A stretch of 64,000 nt of DNA from positions 10,788,001-10,852,000 of the forward strand of contig OW051471.1 in assembly GCA_932521025.1 (NCBI GenBank), given 5' to 3'. The notes beneath the pieces were generated by a model, which ran no database searches, was not told the origin of the DNA, and was given only the letters and a program-made list of their open reading frames with translations. Shown in pieces: positions 23,760 to 34,383 of the stretch; position 1 is the stretch's first letter; each line of letters opens with the position of its first letter. The stretch comes from Oscheius onirici (lineage: Eukaryota; Nematoda; Chromadorea; Rhabditida; Rhabditidae). Both the position numbers and the translations under genes were made by a program.

Positions 23760-26060
23760 AAAAGAATGTGCGACGGAACGTGTACTGTGAGAAAGCGCGC
23801 TGATGATTTACGACTATATATGGGACAGGGACTATTTTGTCCGACGAGACTACCGCGACCACACGTGACAGGAAGACGCCTGATGGTTCAGACGCGACCG
23901 GTGAAGCTCTTGATCACAGAACCGGTCACAGTGGGGAATACCGCTCATGATCACCGGAAATCTATTGAGCGAACAGACGGACTCGGAAAACAATATGGGA
24001 GAGGAGCTGAACCAGTCATTGGAATATTCACTGAAAGAGTACAGTCTGATTCTTGACGAAAGCTGATGAAAGAACCGGGCAGGAAACAGAGAGTAATCTC
24101 GATCTGACTGGAAATACGTTGCACGACCAGTCTGGTTGGACAAACTGGGGTAAACAGTCGTAAAAAGTGGTACTGTTCATAGTTAAACAGGAAGGGAGAG
24201 AAAAGTTCAAAGTTGAGTTGAGAGACTGGATTGTCTAGACTCTAGACCTACTCTGGACGATCAGTAAAGCTGAAAAGAGCTTCTTAGATTGAAAGCGGAA
24301 TATTATCGAACAGTTAAAAAACTAAAAAAAATGACAAGAAAATTACGCAACACAGAAAGGAAGACAATGGCAGGAACGTTCCACTAACAAGGTGCGAACC
24401 CTTCCGGGGAAGCTGATCAAAGAAGCGAGATCGGTAGAGAGAAGCGAACTGAGTAGGTACAGCTCAGGATAAAGAAAAGAGGGCCGATCGGTCAGAGAGC
24501 TCAAGTGACCGGTCAGAGCGGATAAGAATCCCGATCATACGCCGGTTACTGGAAGATATAACACTTAAAATAGAGAATACAGCCGGATAACATAAATAAA
24601 ATTTAGAAGGGAGGACCTGCGAGTAATACAGGAGATGCGGGAGTTCAAACGACCGGTCAGATCAGTGATCAATGCCGATATCACCCCGGTAGGTATCTTT
24701 CGTGAGAAACTGACTGAGAAAGATCTAGAAAGAGAGACATATGGTTAACAGTACCGTGCTGAAATAACCGGAGAAAATCCGGAAAAGAGTCTCGGAAACC
24801 TCTCAAGAAAAGAACGGTCTGAGAAAATATAAGGAAAAAAAACTCAAAAACAGGGAGGGGAGGGGCACCAGCCTGAGAGTGTTACAGGAATGTTTGGACG
24901 GAATAACTAGCCAAACCGGAGAGACTAATGCGCGAGAGAGAGAGAGAGAGACAGCCCCAAACATTTTCCAGTAAGTGTAAATGAAGGGATTAGAGGATGG
25001 ACCTGGGAGAGATGAGAGGTCGCGATTGTGCCAAGACGCATGCTGTTAGACACGTAGCCGGTGAGAGAACAGCGCGGGTCGCACGATCGACTGTTTTGTC
25101 ATTGAAATATGTCGGATAGGTGGTAATGACCACCTCTTTATGGTCTAGAGAACAATAAGCGACGCTTACAAAGAGCGTCTTTGTCACTTTTTTCCCTTTT
25201 ATTCATATCGGATGCGCTGCAGGATTACAACAAGATATTCCAGCATCTGGCTACAGGTTCTCGTCGCAGTCGGCTTTTGGGGTCGTTGACGTCATGAAGT
25301 CGAAAGCCTTGGGCAGACTGATGTCACTGTGAGTTACACGCTGTTCGTTTCCGGCGGGAGACGCCCTGTGTGTGTGTCAAAACAAGACTTTGTCTCTGAC
25401 TGACAAGGGAAGGGCCACTTCTGACAGAACTCGGTTTAGGCTAGTTTAGGCTAGTTTTTATATTTCAAGTTGAGATATAAAAAAACAACAAAAATATGCA
25501 CGACCCTTACAATTAGAAGTTTTGACCAAAATACGCTTTTCCAAAGATACGAGTGCGACAAAACTATGGTGGTCTCCACCTTCAAAAGGCGAATTATTTT
25601 AGTAGTTTTTTTGCCCAACCAGAGGAAGTGTTCACATTACCAGTACAATGAAAGAGTACGCCAAATTTCTATCGAAATACAGTTCGCAATTGTGAACAAA
25701 AAGATATGCTTCTATAAATGTTTTCAACAAAGCATGGAAATCAGTATTTGAAACTCATGAAGCTAAGAGTCACTTGTCAGTTGATTAACTGTCGTGATTT
25801 CTCAGCACAGTACACGATCGAAATAGCGTTGTTCTTCCCTCGCCTCGTCCTACAACACATCCCAAAAGAGGCTGATTTTGTGGAGAAATCTTTGATTCTG
25901 TCCTCTCTAATGAGAACAAACTATAGTTTCTGTCCCCTCCACGTCAGTAAATCATCGCGCAAGGTTCTTATTTTCACGAATGACGTCGTCTGTTCACAAA
26001 CTCTGTGACAATGACGCCATACTAGACTGACTATTTCTGTTTCCCAAATTCTGGCAAAAA
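23760..26060. other. 2.3 kb with no convincing gene; purine-rich, ACCGGTC-rich
   Basis: From about 23890 to 24960 the + strand is strongly purine-rich and carries recurring accggtc words (around 23898, 23921, 24512, 24650), twice inside similar 60-70 base contexts at 24500-24560 and 24640-24700. Open frames are short and lack domains. From 25200 to 26060 there is ordinary AT-rich DNA, again without a supported gene. It could be decayed repeats or a non-coding transcript; I cannot decide. Confidence 0.4.
24934..24951. repeat. (GA)n microsatellite
   Basis: Uninterrupted ga dinucleotide run of about nine units inside the purine-rich stretch. Confidence 0.9.
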
Positions 26061-26299
26061 GTGTTAGAAATCATAATATTGTTCTCTAGACGTCTTCCGT
26101 TCCATTGTGCAAAGACGATATTGGGTGAAAACACATTAATCTTTGGGACCATACGCCTATTTTTGGAGGCAGACTGTAATTCAATTAGCTCGCGTGGTTT
26201 TTCGTCGAAGACAAAAGATGACGATGACGAGAGGAGCCGGATAATGAGGACAAAAACGATAGTCGAGTGGTCACTTCCTGCCGGGAGCAAACAGCTTTG

Positions 26300-26773
26300 G
26301 TAAATAGACCCGGGGGTCCGGAAGCGAATCGTCTTCGTTCAGGTCGGATTCCTTCCACACAATCTGCAGCAGCTGCGGGTCGATCAAAGAACAATAAAAA
26401 TTGCGCGAAGTTTTCATGGAAAAGAGACGAATTGTCTCTGATAGGAGCGGAAGATCATTACACTGACGCGTTTAGAGGATGAATTTTGGGGGTGATGAAA
26501 TAGGGAGAGTTTCCAAAAAAATTCAACATTTTTCATAGAAAAAGAAACACTAAAAAATAAAAAGAAGACGAGTCGTTCTCTAAAGATGGTGGAGACTCCG
26601 ACGAAGATTCTTTGAAGAAAAAAATGATCCAAGAGCCACCTAGGAAGCGTCAAAAACTATCCGAAGTTCAAAACGTTAGTCTCGTTTGTCCCGGAATGTC
26701 AGTTCCTCTTTCGGATGCCAAGAACATTCTGAACCAGAGACACAGTAGCCTGCTCCAGTTCTTCAAGAAGTAA
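26300..26773 (+). CDS. Fragment of a nuclear-type protein with a PIP-box-like end
   Basis: The last exon (about 26555-26773) encodes an acidic region DGGDSDEDS and a basic RKRQKLSE. It continues VSLVCPG and ends HSSLLQFFKK. The final ten residues resemble a PCNA-interacting (PIP) peptide of the Q-x-x-L-x-x-F-F type, with His instead of Gln at the first position. The exon is related to the tail of the zinc-finger gene at 21.7 kb and to a broken copy at 30.2 kb. Upstream frames at 26300-26480 are rich in Arg and Ser and may be earlier exons, but the junctions are unclear. Whether this is an expressed gene or a decayed paralogue is open. Confidence 0.4.
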
Positions 26774-26846
26774 TCTGTCATTTGGCGTGTCATGTATTTT
26801 ATCGTCGGTACAATAAAACCTATCAAAAATCAAAGAAATCGCAACA

Positions 26847-27852
26847 TTAAAATTTTGACAATGGATAATAAACACGCTCTAACTGGACATCATTCTTCAG
26901 TTCCGCCAGTGAACGGATATTTTCTGCCGATCCTTTCAAGTAGTCAACTCCAACTGAAACTCCTACGCCGTGGGTGGTACAGGCTTCGCAATTAATCCGA
27001 ATTCCTCTTGTTTCGTTTAGATATTCTCCAGTGTAGGTTTTGTGCTTAAATCCTTTGTGTGTCCAGTAGTGTAACTGAAAAGTTCTTAAACAAATTAAGT
27101 AGAAACCACCAGCGTGTCATCAATGAACGAAAAGTAAGAGAACAAGTCCGTTTTTAGAAGGGACTAAATCGGGCCAATGTCATCACCTTCATCACCTGGT
27201 CAGGATTGTCTAGAGCTGTGAACGAGTCGAACTTGAGCCTAGTACGACTGAAAAACCCTGTTACTTTGAATATTTTTCGGGCTCTTGGGGCCAAATTCCA
27301 TCTTTACAATTTCCCAATAAAACAATAACCTACGTAAGTCATGCTGAATTGGATCTGTACTGGGCGGTTGATAATTTGGAGGTGTATCTAAAATATCTAT
27401 AAAACGGCTCTCGGACTAGTCCGATAAAGGACTGGTATGTCGGAGCTATATGTTTGGCCTAGACTATAATTTTGCAGGACAAAAAAGCCTGCAAACAAAT
27501 TATTTACAACTCCGGCTAAGAGTGTGAACTGCGGCGTCTTTATATGATGGAACAAAATTGTTTGAACGGATATAAGACACAGAATGAGCGATGAGCCAAA
27601 CTGTCTCAAGCATAGAATGGATTTGACGGGTAAAACAAACGAGATCTTCAAAATATACCAAAAACGAGTGTAGAAACACACCAAAGTATGGAAATATAGA
27701 AACTGACCGAAAACCAGGTATCCACATGGCACGTGAGATCCGTAGCGAAAGATGACTGCACGTCCGACACTATCACCACCGTACCCATTATGATTGGTCA
27801 TGTCTACCCATTGAGAAGTGCAAGGTAGAGCCAACAAGATAACCAGAAGCAT
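26847..27852 (-). CDS. Secreted protein of unknown family
   Basis: Starts with a signal peptide, MLLVILLALPCTSQ, followed by WVDMTNHNGYGGDSVGRAV and IFRYGSHVPCGYLVF, then an intron beginning at about 27707. Later exons (about 27395-27335, 27280-27170 and 27085-26847) read DTPPNYQPPSTDPIQHDL, TGFFSRTRLKFDSF and LHYWTHKGFKHKTYTG. The end is INCEACTTHGVGVSVGVDY then LERVYYPLSKF. Three cysteines remain in the mature chain. I do not recognise the family. The four exon blocks look coding (aromatic-rich, open frames with good splice borders), but the exact joins are uncertain. It ends 74 bases from the 3' end of the convergent gene at 26773. Confidence 0.5.
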
Positions 27853-28369
27853 ATTCAGACTAAGCTTCCATTTTGGTCGCGAGGAAAGAAAGGCCTGTTG
27901 CTAAGCTTGCTAATGGACTTTGAGACTAAGAAATTTATCGGTCTAGAGTAAAATGAAGTCAAAAGAACTTTGAGTAGGGATTGAATAATGCACTGTCTCT
28001 TTTCTTCAAAAGTTCCACAGAACTGCAATTGAAAACTCCTGCAGGTAGCCAGTTTTCTGGAAAGTTCAGAATTTCTGATCAAATATTATTACAATCGCTG
28101 CACAAAAACAGCAAAAGGTCTGCGCGTCTTTTACAAATGTAAAAGAAGCGAATAAAAGGTAAAAGATAAGGTTTCTATCCGACTCAACGACAGGTATCTT
28201 TAGAGGGACCTGTGAGACAAGCTCCTGCGCGGTCTTGTGACGTCGATCATTGCGGAAGCTTTCTGAGGGCCAGGGCATTACGTTCCAAAGCTGCCCAACC
28301 CTTTTTAAGAACGCCTTCACCTTCGTAACAAGCAATTTACCGACCTCACAATTAGAGAGGAAGCCTTGG

Positions 28370-28442
28370 TTGGGCCGAAGCGGCAATTGAACTGAGGACC
28401 TTTAGATTGACGCTGGCGCCTCTTATATATCACTGAGCCATC
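28370..28442 (-). repeat. tRNA-derived SINE fragment
   Basis: On the - strand, gatggctcagtgatatata resembles a tRNA A box and agttcaattgcc, about 40 bases on, a B box. The spacing is that of a tRNA, but the acceptor stem and anticodon arm do not fold. The flanking stretch 27853-28758 has no supported gene. Confidence 0.4.
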
Positions 28443-28758
28443 TCGTTTCTTGCCAGGAACGAATGAGCCCTGAAAATATACATATTTACATCGAACAATC
28501 TCAGATAGATTAAACTTCCACTATGTGACAATCGTAAAAAATTGAAACCGCTATAAAAGTGCTCACGGTCGGGTGCTGCATAGCATAATTTCGCTCTTTT
28601 ATATTTGACCTCTTTGAATTCCAGATGGCACAATGATCCCTGCATATGACCAGAAAGAACAAAGCCGGTGCAAGGATGATCGCATGATTTGTGGCTGAAT
28701 CTGTCTTGTTGCGCTTTTCCCAATCTAATCCCAATCTGGCAATGCAATCCTGCGGATA

Positions 28759-29527
28759 ATGTCTCTTCACATGCCCTTTTTCTATTTCAAGCAGCTTTGT
28801 CTGTTGTTTGCTTCAATTTCAGTGACCCAATCTTGTGCACCCACATATACCACCGATTTCCCTACTAGGTACGTTGTTTTTGCATGATGTCAAACAGAGT
28901 TTTAAGCTTATACTATTGGTACAACTACATTAGCAACCAGCACAACGTCTACAACAACCACGACAACGACCACAACGACAACAACACCAGGTGGGTGCGG
29001 CGGGTTTTCAGATCTTCGGCCTGTCCAAAATTTCAACACGAAACCCCCAAACTTTGTTTCCAGAAAGCTGTCCAAGTGGATGGATGCTCAACGATATCTA
29101 ATGCTACAAATTTGAAAACATGCCAAAAATTGTTCCGGGAACCGATGCAGAGACTGCCTGCCAAATGATGGGCGGTAATCTCGTTTCTATTCATAGTGCC
29201 GCTGAACAAATGTTCATCACAGGTAGCACATGCGCCACATTCAAAAGAAGTGCCTTCAGATCTTTGTTCTGGCGAAGGCAATGGTTGTTGGATTGGCGGA
29301 ATGATGACCCCAACCTGTCCCGGTCCCAGAAATCCAGGGGCAAACTGCTGGGAATGGACAGATGGAACACCTGTAAGTTAACAAAAAAACAGCACTGTCA
29401 TTTTTAGTGGGATTATACTGCTTTTTGGTATATGACGGAGCCAAACGACCTGATGCCTCCAAGCTGCACAACAATTACATCGGCTACACCTCGCTTGCAT
29501 ATATGCCCCTTTAGCGTATATTTGTAA
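28759..29527 (+). pseudogene. C-type lectin domain protein with Thr-rich linker, one stop
   Basis: Secreted lectin-type protein. The signal peptide region MSLHMPFFYFKQLCLLF is followed by a poly-threonine linker (28920-28992). A C-type lectin domain then starts ESCPSGWMLND. It continues CYKFENMPKIVPGTDAETAC, QMMGGNLVSIHSAAEQMFIT, GCWIGGMMTPTCPG, CWEWTDGTPWDY and WYMTEPNDLMPPSC. The EPN motif in the carbohydrate loop is a mannose-type signature. An in-frame TAA at 29099-29101 falls between NDI and CYKFE, where nematode lectins have two or three ordinary residues and no splice site is available. The C-terminus (ICPFSVYL) lacks the usual final YxC. Probably a recent pseudogene, or a single-base error. 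Confidence 0.62.
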
Positions 29528-29779
29528 AATGGCGGCAACTGTTATTTAAACTAAACATTCCTTCCAAAGCTCTATCATTTACTTTTTTATAGCGTGGGAA
29601 TCGAAATTGGTGAGATCGGGCATAGTCACACTTCGGCCGTGGCGATAAGGATCAGACTAGCTCGATATGGCTTAATTTGTTGCGCTTTTCTAATCGCAAC
29701 GGATCCTAAAACCTAAAACCGTGATATCTTTTCATCGATTGGACTCGGGGACCTGAACGGGGGAGGCGGGCTCAAAATA

Positions 29780-30260
29780 GGTTTTGGAGTAACGCACGTC
29801 ATCTACGAAAAATGTTACGGAGTGAAGAAAAATAGCAGGAAGACGAAGAAGGGGAGGGAAGTACAGATGAGGACGTCCAGGACAAGGAACAAGATGAACC
29901 TCTTTATACGATTCGATCATGCTTTTTGTTTAGAGTAGAGCTGCTGTGATTTCGTCCACTTGGGAAGAGTAGAACGTCTAGTGAAGAAGACGAGACGAGA
30001 CGGTAGCAATTCTGTCTGGGTAGAGCGAAATTGAAATCCAACAGTCCAAGTCGAAAGCAACAGCGAATCCACCTAGCACTGAAGAAGCTCGGATCGTACT
30101 CTTCATCTACGAAACACGCCTGGGAACGCGTAGATCAACCCCCTCTGGACAAGCGCGGGAGGTACTGTTCCACTCTCCGAGGAATTCTCTCAAAATATCC
30201 AACAAGACGAGATTCCTGAGCCAACTAGCAAGCGTCAAAAACTCTCAGAAGTTTAAACCT
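29780..30260 (+). pseudogene. Decayed paralogue of the 26.7 kb acidic/basic protein
   Basis: Fragments read EEGEGSTDEDVQDKEQDEP, then DEIPEPTSKRQKLSEV followed by a stop at about 30256. The end aligns with IQEPPRKRQKLSEVQN at 26.6 kb. In between, 30140-30190 matches the dispersed sequence at 11.66-11.72 kb. Frames shift repeatedly. The interval 29528-29780 has nothing recognisable. Confidence 0.4.
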
Positions 30261-30419
30261 TCTTAAAAATTCACCGCGTGATCTTAAACGTCAGGACGAT
30301 GCTCAAAGAGAACACAGATCAGAAACTCTTAAAATGTCAAAACATTAATGTTGGTTTATATTCCTCAGTGCGATAATTTGATCTGTCATGAAGAAATACA
30401 ACGTTTTCATTACAAAGCA

Positions 30420-30805
30420 TTAGTTATTGCCTTGCCACATTCCCGAAACACAAAGATTGTAGTCTCCCTGAAAGCTGGTTCATCAGATCGAGAGCTCACA
30501 AACTTACAGCAAAATTTGAACTTGGTAGAGTTGCTCCGACATGCTGGTTCATCATGAGGAAGTCAGAGTAGGAAATTCCCGTCTGACTCAGGATGTCCTT
30601 CAGATTGATTCTCGGTTGAGCATTCGGGTCGGCATAGCAATTGTTGGTCAGTTGACAGGCTTTGTAACGCGCCAAGCAGAAATATTGCGAATTGTATGGA
30701 ATGTACTGAACATTGTTTAAGATTTAAAGAGTATAAATTTACCGAAATTACAGCACGAATTTCTAGGACAAGAGCAAGGGAGACGAGAACGAAAAGAATC
30801 TTCAT
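30420..30805 (-). CDS. LysM-like small secreted protein, copy a (intact)
   Basis: Three exons: 30805-30743, about 30705-30508, and about 30468-30420. The signal peptide is MKILFVLVSLALVLEIRA. The mature protein has CLARYKACQLTNNC, then LKDILSQTGISYSDFLMMN, LPSSNFA and LCVSGMWQ. The order is Cys-x6-Cys-L, the helix DIL-x-TG-x-S-x2-DFL-x2-N, and a final Leu-Cys-Val. It matches the plan of cysteine-containing LysM domains, which bind chitin or peptidoglycan-type glycans. All exons join in phase. Two related copies lie at 32.4 and 33.9 kb in the same orientation. LysM identity is inference from the pattern; the signal peptide and family relationship are directly visible. Confidence 0.6.
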
Positions 30806-31277
30806 GGTTGCAGTGACGAAAATAGCAGAAGAACCCCATTTTATGCCCGATTTATCTTTAGGACTATGATAAAAACTGACGTGGAGCACAGAAATCTCCA
30901 AAAGTGTAGTGCAGATAACAATTTTTTGGTCTGGTGAACGAATTATCGAATGGTCATTACGTTTCGGCTAGAAAGTGATATCGCTAAAGAGTGAATCACT
31001 TTCAGACAAAAGATAATCCGACAGCAATGCAGAAAGCTGGTTCTTCACTGAACAAGCTCAAAGAATATGATTCCAGGAAATATAGGGTTTATTAGTAAAT
31101 TTTCCTATAGTAGCTGCAGGCTTTTAGAGCTGCTTAACTTTCGCCCTCGAAGACCAAGACGGACCAGACAAAGCGCGATACAACAAGCTCCCGAGGATAA
31201 TGTGCATTTTTACGACACTTGTTCCCGGCCAAGTTTCAGCCTAACGCTTTCAGCCTTTCGTTTATTGGTGTTTGAAT
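30806..31277. other. Intergenic stretch upstream of the LysM-like gene
   Basis: Probably the promoter region of the - strand LysM-like gene. A + strand frame at 31130-31230 is Arg-rich and without domain. No RNA gene seen. The last eight bases (31270-31277, gtttgaat) are the left target duplication of the hAT-like element. Confidence 0.3.
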
Positions 31278-31732
31278 CAGGGTTGGGCGAATGTTCGTGT
31301 TCGCTTAACGAACAAAAAAGTGGAAATGTTCGCTGTTCGAACAGAGTTCAAAAGGGCACGAACACGAACATTTTATCCAGTACTAATGGCAATACCCGTA
31401 GACTGTCTGAGTCAAAGGCATCAAAAATTTTCTTAGCATCTTTGATTCCGTACTCATTTCCAGTTTTTTAATAATCTTCTTTTACGTGAAGGTAATCATC
31501 AAACGACTGATCCTTACAAAAAAAATATCGTGATTTGGGAGAAAATTTGTGCAATGTTCGAGCTGTGTTCGTGTTCGCTAACGTACATTGGGACGGCGAA
31601 CAGTTCGTGTTCGGTTCGCAGGCGAACAAAAAGTTCAATGTTCGGTTCTTGTTCGGTTCTGCCCAAAAAAATTAAGGGGATGATCGGTTTGTGTTCGTGT
31701 TCGCTGAAAATTGCAATGTTCGCCCAACCCTG
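31278..31732. mobile_element. hAT-like MITE with 8 base target duplication
   Basis: Ends are perfect inverted repeats, cagggttgggcgaa at the left and its complement at the right. They are flanked by an identical 8 base duplication, gtttgaat (31270-31277 and 31733-31740). An 8 base duplication with a CAGGG end is diagnostic of hAT elements. The 455 base interior has many sub-repeats of gttcgtgttcgc and its complement gcgaacacgaac, so it can fold extensively. There is no transposase. Confidence 0.85.
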
Positions 31733-31764
31733 GTTTGAATACCAAAACCAAAAAAAACTAGAAA

Positions 31765-32373
31765 ACAATAAATTGTTCGAGCTAATTCACGAGGAGCTGG
31801 ACAAGAAGTTCGGGACAGACGGAGTGGATGTGGTCTACTCGCAGCTGAAGGAGCGCTACGAGAAGGGCGAAAAGGACAAGGAACTGCTGTGGCGTCTCGG
31901 TCGTAGCTGTCACGAACTGGCTGCAAAAGAGACTGACAAGAACAGGAAGAAGAGACGGGTCAGCTGACAGACTACCTCGGAACGAAGGAGAAGATCGAGC
32001 AGGGTTCCAAGTTCAAGAAATATCTCGACAAGGCGTTGGCTATGTACAAGAAGGAGTACAGTCTGCTACACATGCGTGGTCGCTACGCCTTCGGAGTCGC
32101 CGGACTCAGTTGGTTCTGACGCAAGGTTGCTTCCGTCTTCTACAGTACTCCACCAACTGCCACCTATGACGAGGCTGTGGTCGACTTTCTGGCTGCTCAT
32201 GAGACTCGTCCTGACTGGCTCGAGAACATCTTCTACATCGCCAAGACCTATCTTCAGCTGAAAGACAAGACCAATGCCAAGAAGTATCTCACTCTCGGTC
32301 TCGCTCTCAAGACTGCAGACGAGTCTGAACGCGAGATCCATGCCGAAATGCAGAAGATGCTCAAGAAGGTCTA
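31765..32373 (+). pseudogene. Intronless RMDN (rmd-1-like) copy, broken
   Basis: The protein resembles regulator of microtubule dynamics proteins, TPR-like helical proteins of mitochondria or the spindle. Blocks include ELLWRLGRSCHELAAKE, EKIEQGSKFKKYLDKAL, MRGRYAFGVAGLSWF, STPPTATYDEAVVDFL and LENIFYIAKTYLQLKDK, ending LKKV. The whole 600 base region is continuous with no intron, unlike almost every other gene here, and is GC-richer than its surroundings. It carries a frameshift near 31950-31960 and an in-frame TGA at about 32117-32119, where the family has a Leu-Glu-Arg-type continuation. The N-terminal third is missing. A retrocopied pseudogene is the simplest reading. The hAT-like MITE abuts its 5' side. 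Confidence 0.65.
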
Positions 32374-32414
32374 GACACAATAAACCTTAACCTTAAACCT
32401 AATCAGTTCGAATG

Positions 32415-32829
32415 TCAAGCAGTCCTCCAAGCTCCCACGACGCAAATTTGCTGAGAGGGCTAAAATAATTTTCTCTTAAAAAATGTTAGAAACTAACGGC
32501 AAATGATGTAGTGAGTGACAAGTCCTGTACAGGATTAAAAACCTGCGAAGAATAATACACAATCCCAGGGAATGCATTTAGCTGGAGAAAGTCGTCGTAA
32601 GAAAATCCTGTCGCCTTCAAAACGTCCTGCAGCGCGATGAGTCCATTGCTACCACAACGTTTCACCAGCTCACAGGTTTTGGATGTTTGATAACACCAGT
32701 ACCTTGCTTCTCCTGCAACGCTCTAAAAAGATTTTTTTGCTCAAATTTAGCTTTTCAACTTAATATAGGGGTCGCGTGTGTTCCAAAGACGAAGAGGGTA
32801 AGGGAAGCAAGAACCAAAAACAGCTTCAT
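32415..32829 (-). CDS. LysM-like small secreted protein, copy b
   Basis: Same family as copies a and c. The signal peptide is MKLFLVLASLTLFVFGTHA. The second exon reads RYWCYQTSKTCELVKRCG then LQDVLKATGFSYDDFLQLN, and the last exon QICVVGAWRTA ends at 32415. Intron borders are near 32763-32722 and 32492-32451. One oddity is shared with copy c: joining exon 1 to exon 2 at the only GT and AG visible leaves the frame one base out. Either an unusual donor is used or copies b and c inherited a frameshift. Signal peptides of b and c are almost identical, so they are recent duplicates. Confidence 0.55.
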
Positions 32830-33898
32830 GGTTCCGCGGAGAAAGAGAGATAATTCTCCTTGCTCAGCGGAAATGATCCTTTTATGTTTTAACCGCATCT
32901 TTATTATCATAATAAAGAGGAGACAGAAGCCACTGTCGTAAAATCCCCAAAGATAAAGAATTACTGACGGCGAAGACCAGAAGCACGAAGGTTAGTGACG
33001 TTTCTTAGAATCGTGTTTTCTATAGAAATTTTCTGAAAAGAGTGTTTTTTTTAGATATTTCGATCTAATCGCACCCCGCGTGGAGCGCGGGATGGATTTG
33101 GCTTTGCCTCCCATTAGTGCAGAACGCATTGAGGATAAAATGGCGCGCAGCGCGCGCCAAAAGCATTTTCAGATTTCGGAACCTATTTCTGTGTTCGTTT
33201 GAGTTCATCCAATTGGAACTAGATTACTTCAGTCGTCGATTCCGGAGTAAACGGAAACACAGTGTAAAAAACAACTGGTCTTTGAAAACTCTCTCGATTC
33301 AGTTTTACTGGTTCTCTGAGGAAAGACGTGGATTTGACCTTTGTGCGCAATATTGTTCATTTTTTGTTGAGTTCTTATAATCCATTTTGCATTGTTCACT
33401 TTTTGTCCGGTCTCCTAAAAGAAAACACAGGGTAAAGACAAATCCCTCTTTGTCTAAAGAATCCACTTTTTCACAAATCCAGATCTTTCAGGACATTTAG
33501 TTCTGTTGATACCTTGGAAAAAAGTCTGGAACGCTAGTGCGACGTAACTCTTAACAGGAATTTCTAGAGTTCCATAAGTTTGCGGTATTTGTTCCGGCAT
33601 AACTTCAAGACCATCAGATTCCCATACAAACGTGGTTACAAAACACAAGTGTTGTAGTGGAGATCTTGGCGAGCATTTAGACCTACAGGACGACCAAGAT
33701 GGAGCGACTGCTTTACAAGCGAAGTGGGACAGAGTTGGATGAGTTTGGCAAGAGGTGAACTCGTTCAATGAAACCAGTATAGACTTGTGTACACGTTGAA
33801 ATCGTAGTGAATTTAAAGGAACAGAACACTTTTGTTAATAACAATGTATTGGGACAAGATGGAAAACAGTTTTTTTGGAAACGAATTATATCATCTCT
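32830..33898. other. Intergenic, about 1.1 kb, no supported gene
   Basis: Contains a short palindrome-rich gcgcgcagcgcgcgcc near 33145 and a - strand frame at 33454-33768 (EQIPQTYGTLEIPVKSYVAL) that has no recognisable domain. It may hold decayed exons. Confidence 0.3.
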
Positions 33899-34288
33899 TC
33901 ACTGCCAATTTCCCGAAACGCAGATGTTCTGATCAGTCTGAATGGATTTTCTCAATAAAATAGACGATAAAAACTAACGCGGAAACTTGTACTGGGTAGC
34001 ACATTGAACAGGCGAATATAATTCGAATTGTAGTTAGTATTCAGCATAAGGAAGACCTCATACGAAAATCCTGTCGCTTTCAAAATATCCTGTAGTGTGA
34101 CTGGTCCAGAGCCTTCACACTTGTTCACCAGTTCACAGGCTGTGCTTTGTTGCTGACAAAAGAATTGTGCTCCTTTTGTGTACTAAAAAGGTCTTTTGCT
34201 CAAAAGCAACTTTGAAACTTAACAAAGGGATCGCATGTGTTCCAAAGACGAAGAGAGTAAGGGAAGCAAGAACCAAAAACAGCTTCAT
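33899..34288 (-). CDS. LysM-like small secreted protein, copy c
   Basis: Third member of the cluster. The signal peptide is MKLFLVLASLTLFVFGTHA, as in copy b. Exon 2 has AQFFCQQQSTACELVNKC then LQDILKATGFSYEVFLMLN and ends LPSTSFR. The last exon, NICVSGNWQ, ends at 33899. It has the same one-base phase problem between exons 1 and 2 as copy b. The final Ile-Cys-Val-x-Gly-x-Trp block is the family's C-terminal signature. Confidence 0.55.
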
Positions 34289-34383
34289 GTTTCCACTGGA
34301 ACAAACTGAGGGAAAAGCTCTTTTCATGCTAGCTTTAGCTTATCAGTTTAGGCTTAAGATTATGACATGGCACACTGAAAAGC

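Noticed and set aside
25300-25345. tgacgtcatga as a CREB-type site
   Set aside because: A single octamer-like motif with no nearby gene start; expected by chance at this length.
31067-31471. 134-codon + strand frame crossing the hAT-like element
   Set aside because: Half of it is inside the transposable element's sub-repeats; the rest has no recognisable feature.
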